A stretch of 64,000 nt of DNA from positions 310,001 through 374,000 of the forward strand of contig NZ_JAOOPY010000003.1 of the NCBI RefSeq assembly GCF_025486315.1, in the 5' to 3' direction. The position numbers and the translations under genes are program-made. This stretch comes from Variovorax sp. N23. GTDB lineage: Bacteria; Pseudomonadota; Gammaproteobacteria; Burkholderiales; Burkholderiaceae_C. The stretch's first letter is position 1, and each line of letters begins with the position of its first letter. The notes under the pieces were generated by a model. The model ran no database searches. It was not told the DNA's origin and saw nothing but the letters and a program-made list of their open reading frames with translations. Positions 17,636 to 26,147 of the stretch are shown here, piece by piece.

Positions 17636-18610
17636 TCAGTCCAGCTGGATCTTGAGCGGCTTGATGGTCTCCGCCCAGACAGCGCCGTCCTTCTTGACGA
17701 AATCGGCGAACTGCTTGGGCGTGTAGGCGGGTGCTTTCAGGCCATCGCGCTCGAACAGTGCCACGGCTTCTGGCGTGGCCAGGGCCTTGATGACCTCCGC
17801 GTTGAGCCGGTCGACGATCGGCTGTGGCGTGCCCTTGGGCGCGAACACGCCGAAGAAGCCTTCCTGCGTCATGCCCGGGTAGCCCAGTTCCTTGAACGTG
17901 GGGACGTTGGGCAGCAAGGCAGAACGCTCGTCGGTCGTCACGGCCAGGGGGCGCAGTTTGCCGCTGCGGATGTGCTGGATCGACGACACCGTGGCGTCGA
18001 TGTAGAACTGCACCTGGCCGGACAGCAGGTCCACCAGCGCCGGTGCCGCCCCGCGGTACGGCACGCTCGTGATCGGCACGCCGACGGCCGAGGCAAAGCG
18101 CTCGTTCAGCAGGTGGGTGACGCCACCGGTCCCGAGCGATATCGCGTTGACATTCTGCGGTTGCTTCCTGGCGAGGTCCACGAGTTCGGCCACGTTGGTG
18201 GCGGGCACGGTGGTGTTCACGCTCAAGACATAGGGAAACTTGATGAGCGAGGCCACGGGGACGAAGTCGTCCGTCTTGTAGCTGGGCGCCTTCGTGACGA
18301 GAACATTCACCGAGAACGCCACGCCGTTGACCATGAGCGTGTGACCGTCGGGCGCGGCGCGCGCCGCGGCGCCAGCGCCGATCATGGTGTTCCCGCCCGC
18401 CATGTTCTCCACGACCACGGGCACGCCCAGCGACTTGGACATCGGGACCGCGACCAGGCGCGCGATCTGGTCCGACGAGCCGCCGGCGGCGTACGGCACG
18501 ATCAGGCGGATCGGCTTGGATGGGAATGCCTGCGCGATGGCCGTTGTGGCCACGCCGAAGCAAAGCGCCAAGGCGGTGCCGGAAAGTGCGAGAGAGCGTT
18601 TCGATGTCAT
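17636..18610 (-). CDS. Bug-family periplasmic solute-binding protein
   Basis: 324 residues with a signal peptide (MTSKRSLALSGTALALCFGVATTAIAQA). The mature N-terminus AFPSKPIRLIVPYAAGGSSDQIARLVAV and VVVENMAGGNTMIGAGAAARAAPDGHTLM are the diagnostic Bug/TctC motifs. These receptors bind small carboxylates or amino acids for TctAB transporters. It has no TctAB partner beside it. It is the last gene of the minus-strand sulfur operon, 36 nt after the S-oxide reductase, so its ligand is probably an organosulfur acid; that is an inference from context. Confidence 0.9.
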   Translation of the reverse strand: MTSKRSLALSGTALALCFGVATTAIAQAFPSKPIRLIVPYAAGGSSDQIARLVAVPMSKSLGVPVVVENMAGGNTMIGAGAAARAAPDGHTLMVNGVAFSVNVLVTKAPSYKTDDFVPVASLIKFPYVLSVNTTVPATNVAELVDLARKQPQNVNAISLGTGGVTHLLNERFASAVGVPITSVPYRGAAPALVDLLSGQVQFYIDATVSSIQHIRSGKLRPLAVTTDERSALLPNVPTFKELGYPGMTQEGFFGVFAPKGTPQPIVDRLNAEVIKALATPEAVALFERDGLKAPAYTPKQFADFVKKDGAVWAETIKPLKIQLD

Positions 18611-18646
18611 GGTGGCCTTTCGAGGTGGATCGAGGTGAAGTTGCGG

Positions 18647-21004
18647 TCAGGTCCGGGGGAGAACGGTCGGGGGCTCGAACGCGGTGACGGCGGGCGGCTG
18701 TGCCGCGAAGCGCTCGATCTCCACCAGGCAGGTTTGCGCCATGCATCCTTGCGACAGGCTGGATGCGCCCTGGTCTCGCGTCAGCACGTTGGGGTTGCCG
18801 TGTTTCTCCAGGCTGTCGGCGCCGGCCCATGACGACGGATCGAACCATGCGCCGGTCGACAGCTTCACCACGCCCGGTCGCAACTGCGGCGTGAGCCGGG
18901 CCGCGGCCAGGCAGTCGCCCCGCGCGTTGAACACACGGACCACGTCGCCGTCGACGATGCCGCGCGCCTGGGCGTCCTCGGGGTTCAGCAGGATCGGCTC
19001 GCGGCCATCGACCTTGTGGCTGCGGCTCGATGCGCCATGGTCGTACTGGCTGTGCAACTTCGCGGCGGGCTGATTCGACAGCATGTGCAGCGGGAACTCG
19101 CCGGCCGCTGCGCTGCCGAGCCATTCGACGGGTTCGAACCAGCGGGCGTGACCCGCGCAGTCTTCGCAGTCGAAGCCGGCAATCGTCTCGCTGTAGAGCT
19201 CGATCCGGCCCGAGGGCGTCGCCAGCGGGTGCGCGACCGGGTCGGCACGAAACTGCGCCAGCATCACCACCGGCGCGCTCCACGCGCCGAGATCGCAGCA
19301 ATCCTGCGCCCAGAAGGTGTCGAAGTCGGGCAGGGCGGCGCCTGCGCGCTGCGCCCGGCTTTCGCTTTGCCCGTAGATTTCCTTCAACCACTCCATGGCG
19401 GTACGACCTTCGGTGTAGAGCGCTTCGGCACCCAGTCGTCGTGCCAGGCCGGTGAAGATGTCGTAGTCGTCCAGCGCCTCGCCGACGGGCTCGATCGCGC
19501 GTTTCATCGCGATGATGAAGCGGTCCCGGTTGGAGTAGCCGATGTCGTCGCGTTCGAGCGACGTGGTGGCTGGCAACACGACGTCGGCCATCCGCGCGGT
19601 CGCCGTCCAGAACTGCTCGTGCACGACGACGGCACCGGGTCGACGCCACGCACGCATCAGGCGGTTCAGGTCCTGGTGGTGGTGATAGGGATTGCCGCCG
19701 GCCCAATAGACCAGGTGGATGTCCGGGTAGCGATGGTCCTGGCCGTCATAGGTGAACCGTCCGCCGGGTTGTTCCAGCATGTCCGTCAGGCGCGCGACGG
19801 GGATGAACGCCTGCACGGGGTTCTTGCCCTGCGGCAAGGTGGGGCCGGAGAAGAGCGGCGCGTCGTTGCCCATCAGGCTGGTGGCGCCGTAACCCACGCC
19901 GAAGCCACCGCCGGGCAGGCCGATCTGGCCGAGCATCGCGGCCAGCGTCACCAGCATCCAGTAGGGTTGCTCACCGTGGTGTGCGCGTTGCAGCGACCAG
20001 GCGATGTTGATCATCGTGCGCGATGCCGCCATCTCGCGGGCCAGTGTGCAGATGCGTTCGGCGGCAATCCCCGTCTTGGCTTCGGCCCAGGCCGGCGTCT
20101 TGGGTTCGCCGTCGGCCTCGCCCAGCAGATAGGGCACCACGCGCTGGAAGCCGACGCAGTACTTGTCGAGAAAATCCCGGTCGTGCAGGCCTTCGACATA
20201 CACGACGTACGCCAGGGCCAGCAGCAGCGCGGTGTCGCTGTGCGGCCGGATGGCCAGCCATTCGTGCTCGCCGACATGGTCCAGGTCTGCGGCGTCGGGG
20301 CTCACGCTCACGAAGCGAACGCCATTCGCGCGCATGGCGGCCAGACCATCTCGCACCTTGTGCTGGCTGGCACCGCCCGCGCTGACCTGCACGTTCCTCG
20401 ACGGAACGCCACCGAAGCTCACGAACAATTCGCAGTGCTCGGCCAGGACATCCCAGCTGGTGTGATGAGTGATGAGATGGTCCATCGGCGCGACGACGTG
20501 CGGCATCAGCACCTGCGCCGCCCCGAAGCTGTAGTTCGTCGCATGCCGGACGTAGCCGCCCACTGAGTTGAAGAAGCGATGCACCTGGCTCTGCGCATGG
20601 TGAAACCGACCGGCGCTCGACCATCCATAGGAGCCCGCATAGAGCGACTCGTTGCCGTGCGTGTCGATGACCTCTCGGATCGCGCCGGCAACCAGGTCCA
20701 GCGCTTCGTCCCAGGAGACTTCGACGAACGGCTCCTGCCCGCGCAGATGCGTTGCGCCTTCTTCCGCCGTGATCGGCCCGGGCGCGCGCGTGCCCGGCGG
20801 CAGCGCCCGGCGGGCGCGCTGCGCCTGCAGCCAGCTCGATCGCACCACCGGCTTCTGGATGCGCAGCGGGCCTGTGGCCGCCTCGAAGACGGACAGCCCG
20901 ATCGGCGAGGGGTCCGGGTCGTGCCTGAACGCCTGGAGGCCCACGGCCTGCCCGCCGTCGCGGACCACCTCGTAGGTTCCCCAATGACTGGATGTGAGCG
21001 ACAT
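18647..21004 (-). CDS. Molybdopterin oxidoreductase of the BisC/DMSO reductase type
   Basis: 785 residues starting MSLTSSHWGTYEVVRDGG, with no Tat or Sec signal, so cytosolic like E. coli BisC. The Mo-bis-MGD family pattern is clear: GSYGWSSAGRFHHAQSQVHRFFNSVGGY and NYSFGAAQVLMPHV, where Ser159 is the expected molybdenum ligand of the DMSO/biotin sulfoxide reductase branch; the C-terminal dinucleotide-binding domain ends near TLPRT. There is no N-terminal Fe-S cysteine motif, as in that branch. The probable substrate is an S-oxide. It lies 16 nt from the GntR regulator gene and continues the operon. Confidence 0.9.
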   Translation of the reverse strand: MSLTSSHWGTYEVVRDGGQAVGLQAFRHDPDPSPIGLSVFEAATGPLRIQKPVVRSSWLQAQRARRALPPGTRAPGPITAEEGATHLRGQEPFVEVSWDEALDLVAGAIREVIDTHGNESLYAGSYGWSSAGRFHHAQSQVHRFFNSVGGYVRHATNYSFGAAQVLMPHVVAPMDHLITHHTSWDVLAEHCELFVSFGGVPSRNVQVSAGGASQHKVRDGLAAMRANGVRFVSVSPDAADLDHVGEHEWLAIRPHSDTALLLALAYVVYVEGLHDRDFLDKYCVGFQRVVPYLLGEADGEPKTPAWAEAKTGIAAERICTLAREMAASRTMINIAWSLQRAHHGEQPYWMLVTLAAMLGQIGLPGGGFGVGYGATSLMGNDAPLFSGPTLPQGKNPVQAFIPVARLTDMLEQPGGRFTYDGQDHRYPDIHLVYWAGGNPYHHHQDLNRLMRAWRRPGAVVVHEQFWTATARMADVVLPATTSLERDDIGYSNRDRFIIAMKRAIEPVGEALDDYDIFTGLARRLGAEALYTEGRTAMEWLKEIYGQSESRAQRAGAALPDFDTFWAQDCCDLGAWSAPVVMLAQFRADPVAHPLATPSGRIELYSETIAGFDCEDCAGHARWFEPVEWLGSAAAGEFPLHMLSNQPAAKLHSQYDHGASSRSHKVDGREPILLNPEDAQARGIVDGDVVRVFNARGDCLAAARLTPQLRPGVVKLSTGAWFDPSSWAGADSLEKHGNPNVLTRDQGASSLSQGCMAQTCLVEIERFAAQPPAVTAFEPPTVLPRT

Positions 21005-21020
21005 CGGCCGGACGCCTCGG

Positions 21021-21806
21021 TCAGTCGGCACGCACGGGAGGACGTGCGATGCGCGGTGCCGGCGACGCTGTGGACGCCGTCGAGGCCGAGGGGAAGGCCA
21101 GGCTGTCGTGCTGCATGACGCCTTCGATGACGGTCTGCCGCATGGTTTCGATGTGCTCGGCCACGATCGCTGCGGCGCGGTCGGCATCGCGGGCCTCGAC
21201 GGCGTCCACCAGTTCCTGGTGTTCGCTGCGCAGCTTGCCCTTGTTCCAGGTTTGCGTCAGGCCCAGGTGGAAGAGGCGGCCCATCTGGTCGATCACGTTG
21301 TCGATGACGCGCGTCAGCTTCTCGTTGTTGCACGCCGAGATGAGCGTGGAATGGAAGGCGCGGTTGGCGGCGAGGTAGGCCGCTTCGCCTTCCACGTCGC
21401 CCTTCGTGAACCCACTCGCCAGGACGGCGTCGAGCGTGCGCAGCGCGGCAACGTCCGCATGCGGCACGCCGAGCCGCACGGCCTCGGGTTCGAGCAGTGC
21501 GCGCAGCTGGAACAGTTCGCGGATGTCGCGGATGGTGACGGGGGCGATCTGGTAGCCGCGGCGCGGCAAGGACACCGCGAGCCCTTCCTGCACCAGCCGC
21601 AGGAGTGCCGAGCGGATGGGCGCCTTGCCGAGGCCATACCGCGCCGCGAGCAACGCTTCCGTCACTTCGGCACCCGGCAGGATCAGGCAGTGCATCACAT
21701 CGCTGCGCAGCCGTTCGTAGGCGTGATCGCCCAGGCGACCGGGCGTTGCGGTGGCAGCCGGGTCGGCAGGCGGCGTCGGCGTCAGTGTGCGTTTGGCGCG
21801 TGTCAT
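21021..21806 (-). CDS. GntR-family transcriptional regulator (FCD/FadR subfamily)
   Basis: 261 residues. The winged-helix N-terminus reads GDHAYERLRSDVMHCLILPGAEVTEALLAARYGLGKAPIRSALLRLVQEGLAVSLPRRGYQI, and the rest is a helical FCD ligand-binding domain (RALLEPEAVRLGV, NRAFHSTLISACNN, EHQELVDAVEARD, AAAIVAEHIE). Such regulators repress operons and respond to small organic acids. The start overlaps the lyase stop (ATGA), so it is coupled inside the operon it probably controls. Candidate operator palindromes lie upstream of the first gene. Confidence 0.93.
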   Translation of the reverse strand: MTRAKRTLTPTPPADPAATATPGRLGDHAYERLRSDVMHCLILPGAEVTEALLAARYGLGKAPIRSALLRLVQEGLAVSLPRRGYQIAPVTIRDIRELFQLRALLEPEAVRLGVPHADVAALRTLDAVLASGFTKGDVEGEAAYLAANRAFHSTLISACNNEKLTRVIDNVIDQMGRLFHLGLTQTWNKGKLRSEHQELVDAVEARDADRAAAIVAEHIETMRQTVIEGVMQHDSLAFPSASTASTASPAPRIARPPVRAD

Positions 21807-23017
21807 GGGGAGCCGGTGTCTTTGGTGCGGGCCGCCGCGACGAAGCCCGCTTGCAGATCGGCGAGCAGGTCGGCGGGGTCTTCGAGGCCGGCATGCAGCC
21901 GAAGGAGGGGGCCTGTGCCCTGCCAGGCCGGTGCGGTGCGCGTCTTCTCGGGATGGGCGGGCAGGATCAGGCTCTCGAAACCACCCCAGCTGAAGCCGAT
22001 GGAGAAGAGCTTCAGGGCGCTGGTGAAAGCATCGAAGGCCGTGGCGGACATGCCACCCAGCTCGATGCTGAAAAGCCCGCTCGAGCCATCGAAGTCGCGC
22101 TTCCAGTGCGCATGCCCAGGCGAGCTTTCGAGCGCCGGATGGAACACGCGGGAAACAGCGGGCTGCTCGGCCAGCCACCGCGCGAGGGTGAGCGCCGTCG
22201 CCTCGTGCTGGCGCATGCGCACCGCCAGCGTGTGCAGGCCACGAAGGCCGAGGTTGCACTCTTCCGAGCCCGCGCTCGCGCCCAGGTCCTGGCTGGCCTG
22301 GCGCACCGGCCCCCAGGTGGCCTCGTTGGTGGTCACGACGCCGAGCACGGCATCGGAGTGGCCCACGATGTACTTGGTGGCGGCGTGGATCGAGATGTCG
22401 ACACCGTGCTCGATCGGCCGGTAGTACAGCGGCGTGGCCCAGGTGTTGTCCATCGCCGTCACGAGCTGGCGGCGTTTGGCCAGCGCCACGATGGCGGGGA
22501 CGTCCTGCACCTCGAAAGTGCCCGACCCGGGCGACTCCATGTAGATCAGCCGGGTGGTCGTGCGGATCAGCGGCTCCAGTTCCGCAGCGCCGAGGCCCGG
22601 GTCGTAGAAGGTGACTTCCACGCCCATGCCGGCCAGGACGCGGTGGCAGAAGCGCCGCACCGGTTCGTACACGGAATCCACGATCAGTGCGTGGTCGCCG
22701 GTCTTCAGGAACCCCACCAGAACCGCCACGATGGCCGAAAGGCCCGAGCCTGTCGCGATGCTGCGGTAACCGCCTTCGGCCTGCGCCATGGCGCGCTCGA
22801 AGGCGAAGGTGGTTGGCGTCCCCAGGCGCCCGTAGAAAGCGCCGTCGAAGGGCGCCTTGGCGGCGGATTCCAGCTCCTGCAGCGAATTGAACAGAAACGT
22901 CGATGCGCGGACGATGGGTGGGTTGACGGACCGCCCAGGCAGATCGGTGTCGCGCCCCGCCGCGACGTACAGCGTGTCGCGCGCGAGGCCGGTGGTGTCG
23001 CGACCCCCGCCGCTCAT
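21803..23017 (-). CDS. PLP-dependent C-S lyase (cystathionine beta-lyase family)
   Basis: 404 residues of the Cys/Met-metabolism PLP family. The Schiff-base lysine is Lys215 in SIHAATKYIVGHSD; ATGSGLSAIVAVL, MESPGSGTFEV and TAMDNTWATPLYY are the usual cofactor and substrate stretches, and the region GSEECNLGLRGLHTLAVRM matches MetC. MetC-type enzymes cleave the C-S bond of cystathionine or other S-substituted cysteines to a thiol, pyruvate and ammonia. It overlaps the sulfurtransferase stop by ATGA. The specific substrate here is uncertain. Confidence 0.88.
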   Translation of the reverse strand: MSGGGRDTTGLARDTLYVAAGRDTDLPGRSVNPPIVRASTFLFNSLQELESAAKAPFDGAFYGRLGTPTTFAFERAMAQAEGGYRSIATGSGLSAIVAVLVGFLKTGDHALIVDSVYEPVRRFCHRVLAGMGVEVTFYDPGLGAAELEPLIRTTTRLIYMESPGSGTFEVQDVPAIVALAKRRQLVTAMDNTWATPLYYRPIEHGVDISIHAATKYIVGHSDAVLGVVTTNEATWGPVRQASQDLGASAGSEECNLGLRGLHTLAVRMRQHEATALTLARWLAEQPAVSRVFHPALESSPGHAHWKRDFDGSSGLFSIELGGMSATAFDAFTSALKLFSIGFSWGGFESLILPAHPEKTRTAPAWQGTGPLLRLHAGLEDPADLLADLQAGFVAAARTKDTGSP

Positions 23018-23895
23018 GCCTTGGCTCCCGGCGCGGTGTCCGGCGCGCTGTCGGTCACCGAGACACGTGGCAGGCCGTCCCGCTGCGCCCACTCGTGCCA
23101 CGAACCGTCGTACAGCCGGTGGTCGGCATGGTCGATGCGGTCGAGCATCAGGGCCAGGATGGCGGCGGTCACGCCCGAGCCACAGGTCGTGATGACCGGG
23201 CGGTCGAGGTCAACGCCCGCCGCGACCAGAATGTCCCGCGCCTGCTCCGCGTTGACGAAGACATGGCCGCGTTCCGGATCCATGAATCGGCTCCAGGGCG
23301 CATTGAGCGCGTCGGGGATGTGGCCACCGGGCACGCCCGGGTACCCGGACGGCATGGCACCGGTGAACCGCTCGGCAGTCCGGGCGTCGACCAGTGTCGC
23401 CGTGCCGTCGCGCGACGCCGCCAATGCGTCTTGCCAGACCGCCACCTTGCCCGCCTGGGGCGACGCGACGAAGTCGCCTGGCGCCGGTGGTGCCGCAGGC
23501 CCTGCTTCCACGGGCCGTCCCTCGGCCTTCCATTTGCGCCAGCCGCCATCGAGGATGCGCACGCCTTCGTGGCCGAACGTGCGCAGCATCCACCAGATGC
23601 GGGCCGAAACATAGCCGGCGTCATAGACGACGACCAGCGAATCTTTGTCGATGCCGAGCGCGCGCATGCAGGACTCGAACCGGCTCGCGGACGGCCGCAT
23701 GTTCACGTAGGGGGAGTCCGGGTCGGACACCTGCTCGAGGTCCAGGTAACGGGCGCCCGGAATATGCCCGGCCAGGAAGTCGTCGACCCCTTTCTTGCCG
23801 GAGTCGGGCAGGTACCACCCGCAATCCAGGACCACCAGGCCCGGTGTGTCGAGATGGGCTGCAAGCCATGACGTACTAACCAGTTGAGCGTCCAT
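23014..23895 (-). CDS. sseA: 3-mercaptopyruvate sulfurtransferase (tandem rhodanese)
   Basis: 293 residues with two rhodanese domains. The catalytic loop is CGSGVTA (Cys238), the form typical of mercaptopyruvate rather than thiosulfate sulfurtransferases; HIPGARYLDLEQVSDP and GHIPDALNAPWSRF are the paired domain motifs. It moves sulfane sulfur from 3-mercaptopyruvate to an acceptor in the cytosol. The start at MDAQLVSTSW has an AGGTGG site; an upstream in-frame ATG has no conserved sequence. It is first in the operon with the C-S lyase, GntR regulator, S-oxide reductase and Bug receptor. Confidence 0.9.
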   Translation of the reverse strand: MDAQLVSTSWLAAHLDTPGLVVLDCGWYLPDSGKKGVDDFLAGHIPGARYLDLEQVSDPDSPYVNMRPSASRFESCMRALGIDKDSLVVVYDAGYVSARIWWMLRTFGHEGVRILDGGWRKWKAEGRPVEAGPAAPPAPGDFVASPQAGKVAVWQDALAASRDGTATLVDARTAERFTGAMPSGYPGVPGGHIPDALNAPWSRFMDPERGHVFVNAEQARDILVAAGVDLDRPVITTCGSGVTAAILALMLDRIDHADHRLYDGSWHEWAQRDGLPRVSVTDSAPDTAPGAKA

Positions 23896-23912
23896 TGGGC
23901 CACCTGAAATGT

Positions 23913-23927
23913 CAATTTGATGAATTG
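23913..23927. promoter_or_regulatory. Palindrome upstream of the sulfur operon
   Basis: CAATTTGATGAATTG is a perfect 5-bp inverted repeat with a 5-nt spacer, 18 nt before the sseA start. It sits where a repressor would block transcription or initiation, so it is a candidate operator for the GntR protein encoded in the operon. No experimental basis. Confidence 0.4.
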
Positions 23928-23946
23928 AGAATACAGGAGCATGGAA

Positions 23947-23956
23947 TGACATGTCA
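23947..23956. promoter_or_regulatory. Second palindrome upstream of the sulfur operon
   Basis: TGACATGTCA is a perfect 10-bp palindrome about 20 nt upstream of the first one. Two palindromes in an AT-rich stretch of an otherwise GC-rich region suggest a controlled promoter for the sseA operon. Confidence 0.4.
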
Positions 23957-24143
23957 AAAATGTTTTGCCATGGCCCTGATTCCACCTCGGGGTCGGGGTC
24001 TGCCCTGAAACGCCGACTTCAGCGGCGTCTGCCCTCTGCATCGACGTTTCACGGGCATGACTTCTTCGATGTCTAGAGTGCGTGTCGCCGTGCCCGGCGC
24101 CTCTGCCGGCTCGCGCTTCCCTCCCGCATCGAACCCCCTCTTC

Positions 24144-26147
24144 ATGTCTCTGCTCCTGTCATCTTCCCGTCCCTTCGTCATCACCCTGGTCGCCGCGCTG
24201 TGCCTGTCGGCCTGCGGCGGGGGAGGCGACGATTCGAGCGCTTCGACCCCTGCCACCGGCACCGCACCGGCGCCTGCCGCCGTCGCGCCCGTCGCAGGCG
24301 GCGCGCCGAAGGACCTCGGCTTCACCGATGCCGCACCGGTGCCCGACACGGCCACCGTCCCGCCGTTCGTCGACAACGCCGCGACCAACCAGCGTGGCGA
24401 TGCGCGCTACGCCACCAAGGAAACCAACGCCGGCGTCCGCGTGGTGGCCGGCTTCCTCGATTTGTGGACGCCCAGCACGCTGCTGGTGGACGCAGGCCAG
24501 ACGGCCCCGGCGCAGGCGGGCTTTCCGGCCGTGACCGCGTCCAACTGGAGCGGCATTCCCGGGGACGCCACCGACGGCAAGGTCGTCAACGCGGCCGTGC
24601 TGGGCCGCAACATCCAGTACGTGGTCGATGTGACCACCGCCCGCACCAGCGCGCAGGAACTGGCGGCCTACCTCGACGACCGCCGGGGCAAGGCTTACAG
24701 CGTCAGCGACGGCCTGGGGCCGCTCACGGCGGCCTGGCGCGCGGCCGCGCAGCAGACCACGACGATCACCGGTATCGCCGCCGACGCCACCACCGTGAAG
24801 TACGACGACGGCGGCAACAACAGCGGCGTGGGCGGCGGCGCCAACCCGAGCTTCGGCACCGTGGTCGACCTGATCAACAACATCGGTGAGAACGGCTCCA
24901 CCGAGCCGGCCAAGCGCTACTTCAAGTACGCACGCCCATGGCGCTGGAGCAGCAGCGTCAAGGTGGTTCCCGCGCTCGAACCGGCGAAGAGCACCACGCC
25001 CGCCACCGACGGCGGCTTCGTCAGCGGCCACACGGCAGAGGCGGTGCGCAACAGCTTCGCCTTCGGCTACGTGGTGCCGGAGCGCTTCCAGGAGATGGTT
25101 GCCCGCGGCCTCGAACTCGGCGAGAACCGCATTCTCGCGGGCATGCACTCGCCGCTGGACGTGATCGGTGGACGCATCCAGGGCCATGCGGTGGCGGCGG
25201 CCAGCCTGTCCACCGGCGCCAACGCCGCGCGCAAGGCCGCGGCCCGTGCGCAGGCCCAGTCGGTGCTGATGACGGCGGTCGGCGCAGCCGATGCCACGGC
25301 CCTCAACGCCGTCGCGCATTCGCAGGGCGCGGACCAGGACCGCTTCGCGGACCACGCGGCCAGCAAGGCCGCCTACCTGCGCCGCATGACCTTCGGCTTG
25401 ACCCAGGTCGGCGACAGGACCCAACCGGCCGTCGTGCCCAAGGGCGCCGAAGTGCTGCTGGAGACCCGGCTGCCGTACCTCGACGCCGAGCAGCGCCGCG
25501 TGGTGCTCAAGACCACCGCCATCGCGTCGGGCTACCCGGCGATGGACGACGCCGAAGGCTGGGGTCGTCTGAACCTGTTCGATGCGGCCGACGGCTACGG
25601 CGCGTTCAACGGCGACGTGGTCGTGAAGATGGACGCCAGCCTGGGTGGCTTCCACGCGACGGACAGCTGGCGCAACGACATCACCGGTGCCGGCAAGCTG
25701 AGCAAGACCGGCAGCGGCACGCTGCGCCTGGGCGGCAAGAACAGCTACAGCGGCGGCACGCAGCTCGTGGCCGGCACGCTCCAGGCGGACTCGGCCAGCG
25801 CCTTCGGCCAGGGCAACGTCTACGTCGGTGGCGGCACGCTGGTCTGCAATGTCGATTCGATGGTGACGATGGCGGGTGCCTACACGCAGCGGGGCGGCAG
25901 CACGCTGCAGATGAACATCGGCGGCAACGGCGCCGGCCGCCTGGCGGTCAAGGGCGTGGCGGCCCTGGACGGCACCCTGAACGTCACGTTCAAGGCCGGC
26001 GCGGCGCCCAGCGTGGGCGACGTGCTCACGGTCGTCAGCAGCGGCGCGCTGATCGGCAAGTTCAGCGCGATCACCGTGCCGGCCGGCTTCAAGGTCACGC
26101 CGACCTACACCGCGACGGAGCTGTCGTTGCGCATCGACGCGGTCTGA
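24144..26147 (+). CDS. PAP2-family phosphatase lipoprotein with autotransporter-type beta-strand repeat
   Basis: 667 residues from MSLLLSSSRPFVITLVAALCLSACGGGG, a lipoprotein signal with Cys24. The middle carries the three acid phosphatase motifs: AKRYFKYARPWR, GGFVSGHTAEAVR and ENRILAGMHSPLDVIGGRI. The C-terminal third holds an autotransporter-associated beta-strand unit (GAGKLSKTGSGTLRLGGKNSYSGGTQLVAGTLQAD). It is therefore a surface or periplasmic phosphatase with a beta-helix-like extension. A longer start at 24057 exists, but no good ribosome-binding site separates the two. Its last 43 nt overlap the convergent tctA paralogue. Confidence 0.82.
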   Translation: MSLLLSSSRPFVITLVAALCLSACGGGGDDSSASTPATGTAPAPAAVAPVAGGAPKDLGFTDAAPVPDTATVPPFVDNAATNQRGDARYATKETNAGVRVVAGFLDLWTPSTLLVDAGQTAPAQAGFPAVTASNWSGIPGDATDGKVVNAAVLGRNIQYVVDVTTARTSAQELAAYLDDRRGKAYSVSDGLGPLTAAWRAAAQQTTTITGIAADATTVKYDDGGNNSGVGGGANPSFGTVVDLINNIGENGSTEPAKRYFKYARPWRWSSSVKVVPALEPAKSTTPATDGGFVSGHTAEAVRNSFAFGYVVPERFQEMVARGLELGENRILAGMHSPLDVIGGRIQGHAVAAASLSTGANAARKAAARAQAQSVLMTAVGAADATALNAVAHSQGADQDRFADHAASKAAYLRRMTFGLTQVGDRTQPAVVPKGAEVLLETRLPYLDAEQRRVVLKTTAIASGYPAMDDAEGWGRLNLFDAADGYGAFNGDVVVKMDASLGGFHATDSWRNDITGAGKLSKTGSGTLRLGGKNSYSGGTQLVAGTLQADSASAFGQGNVYVGGGTLVCNVDSMVTMAGAYTQRGGSTLQMNIGGNGAGRLAVKGVAALDGTLNVTFKAGAAPSVGDVLTVVSSGALIGKFSAITVPAGFKVTPTYTATELSLRIDAV

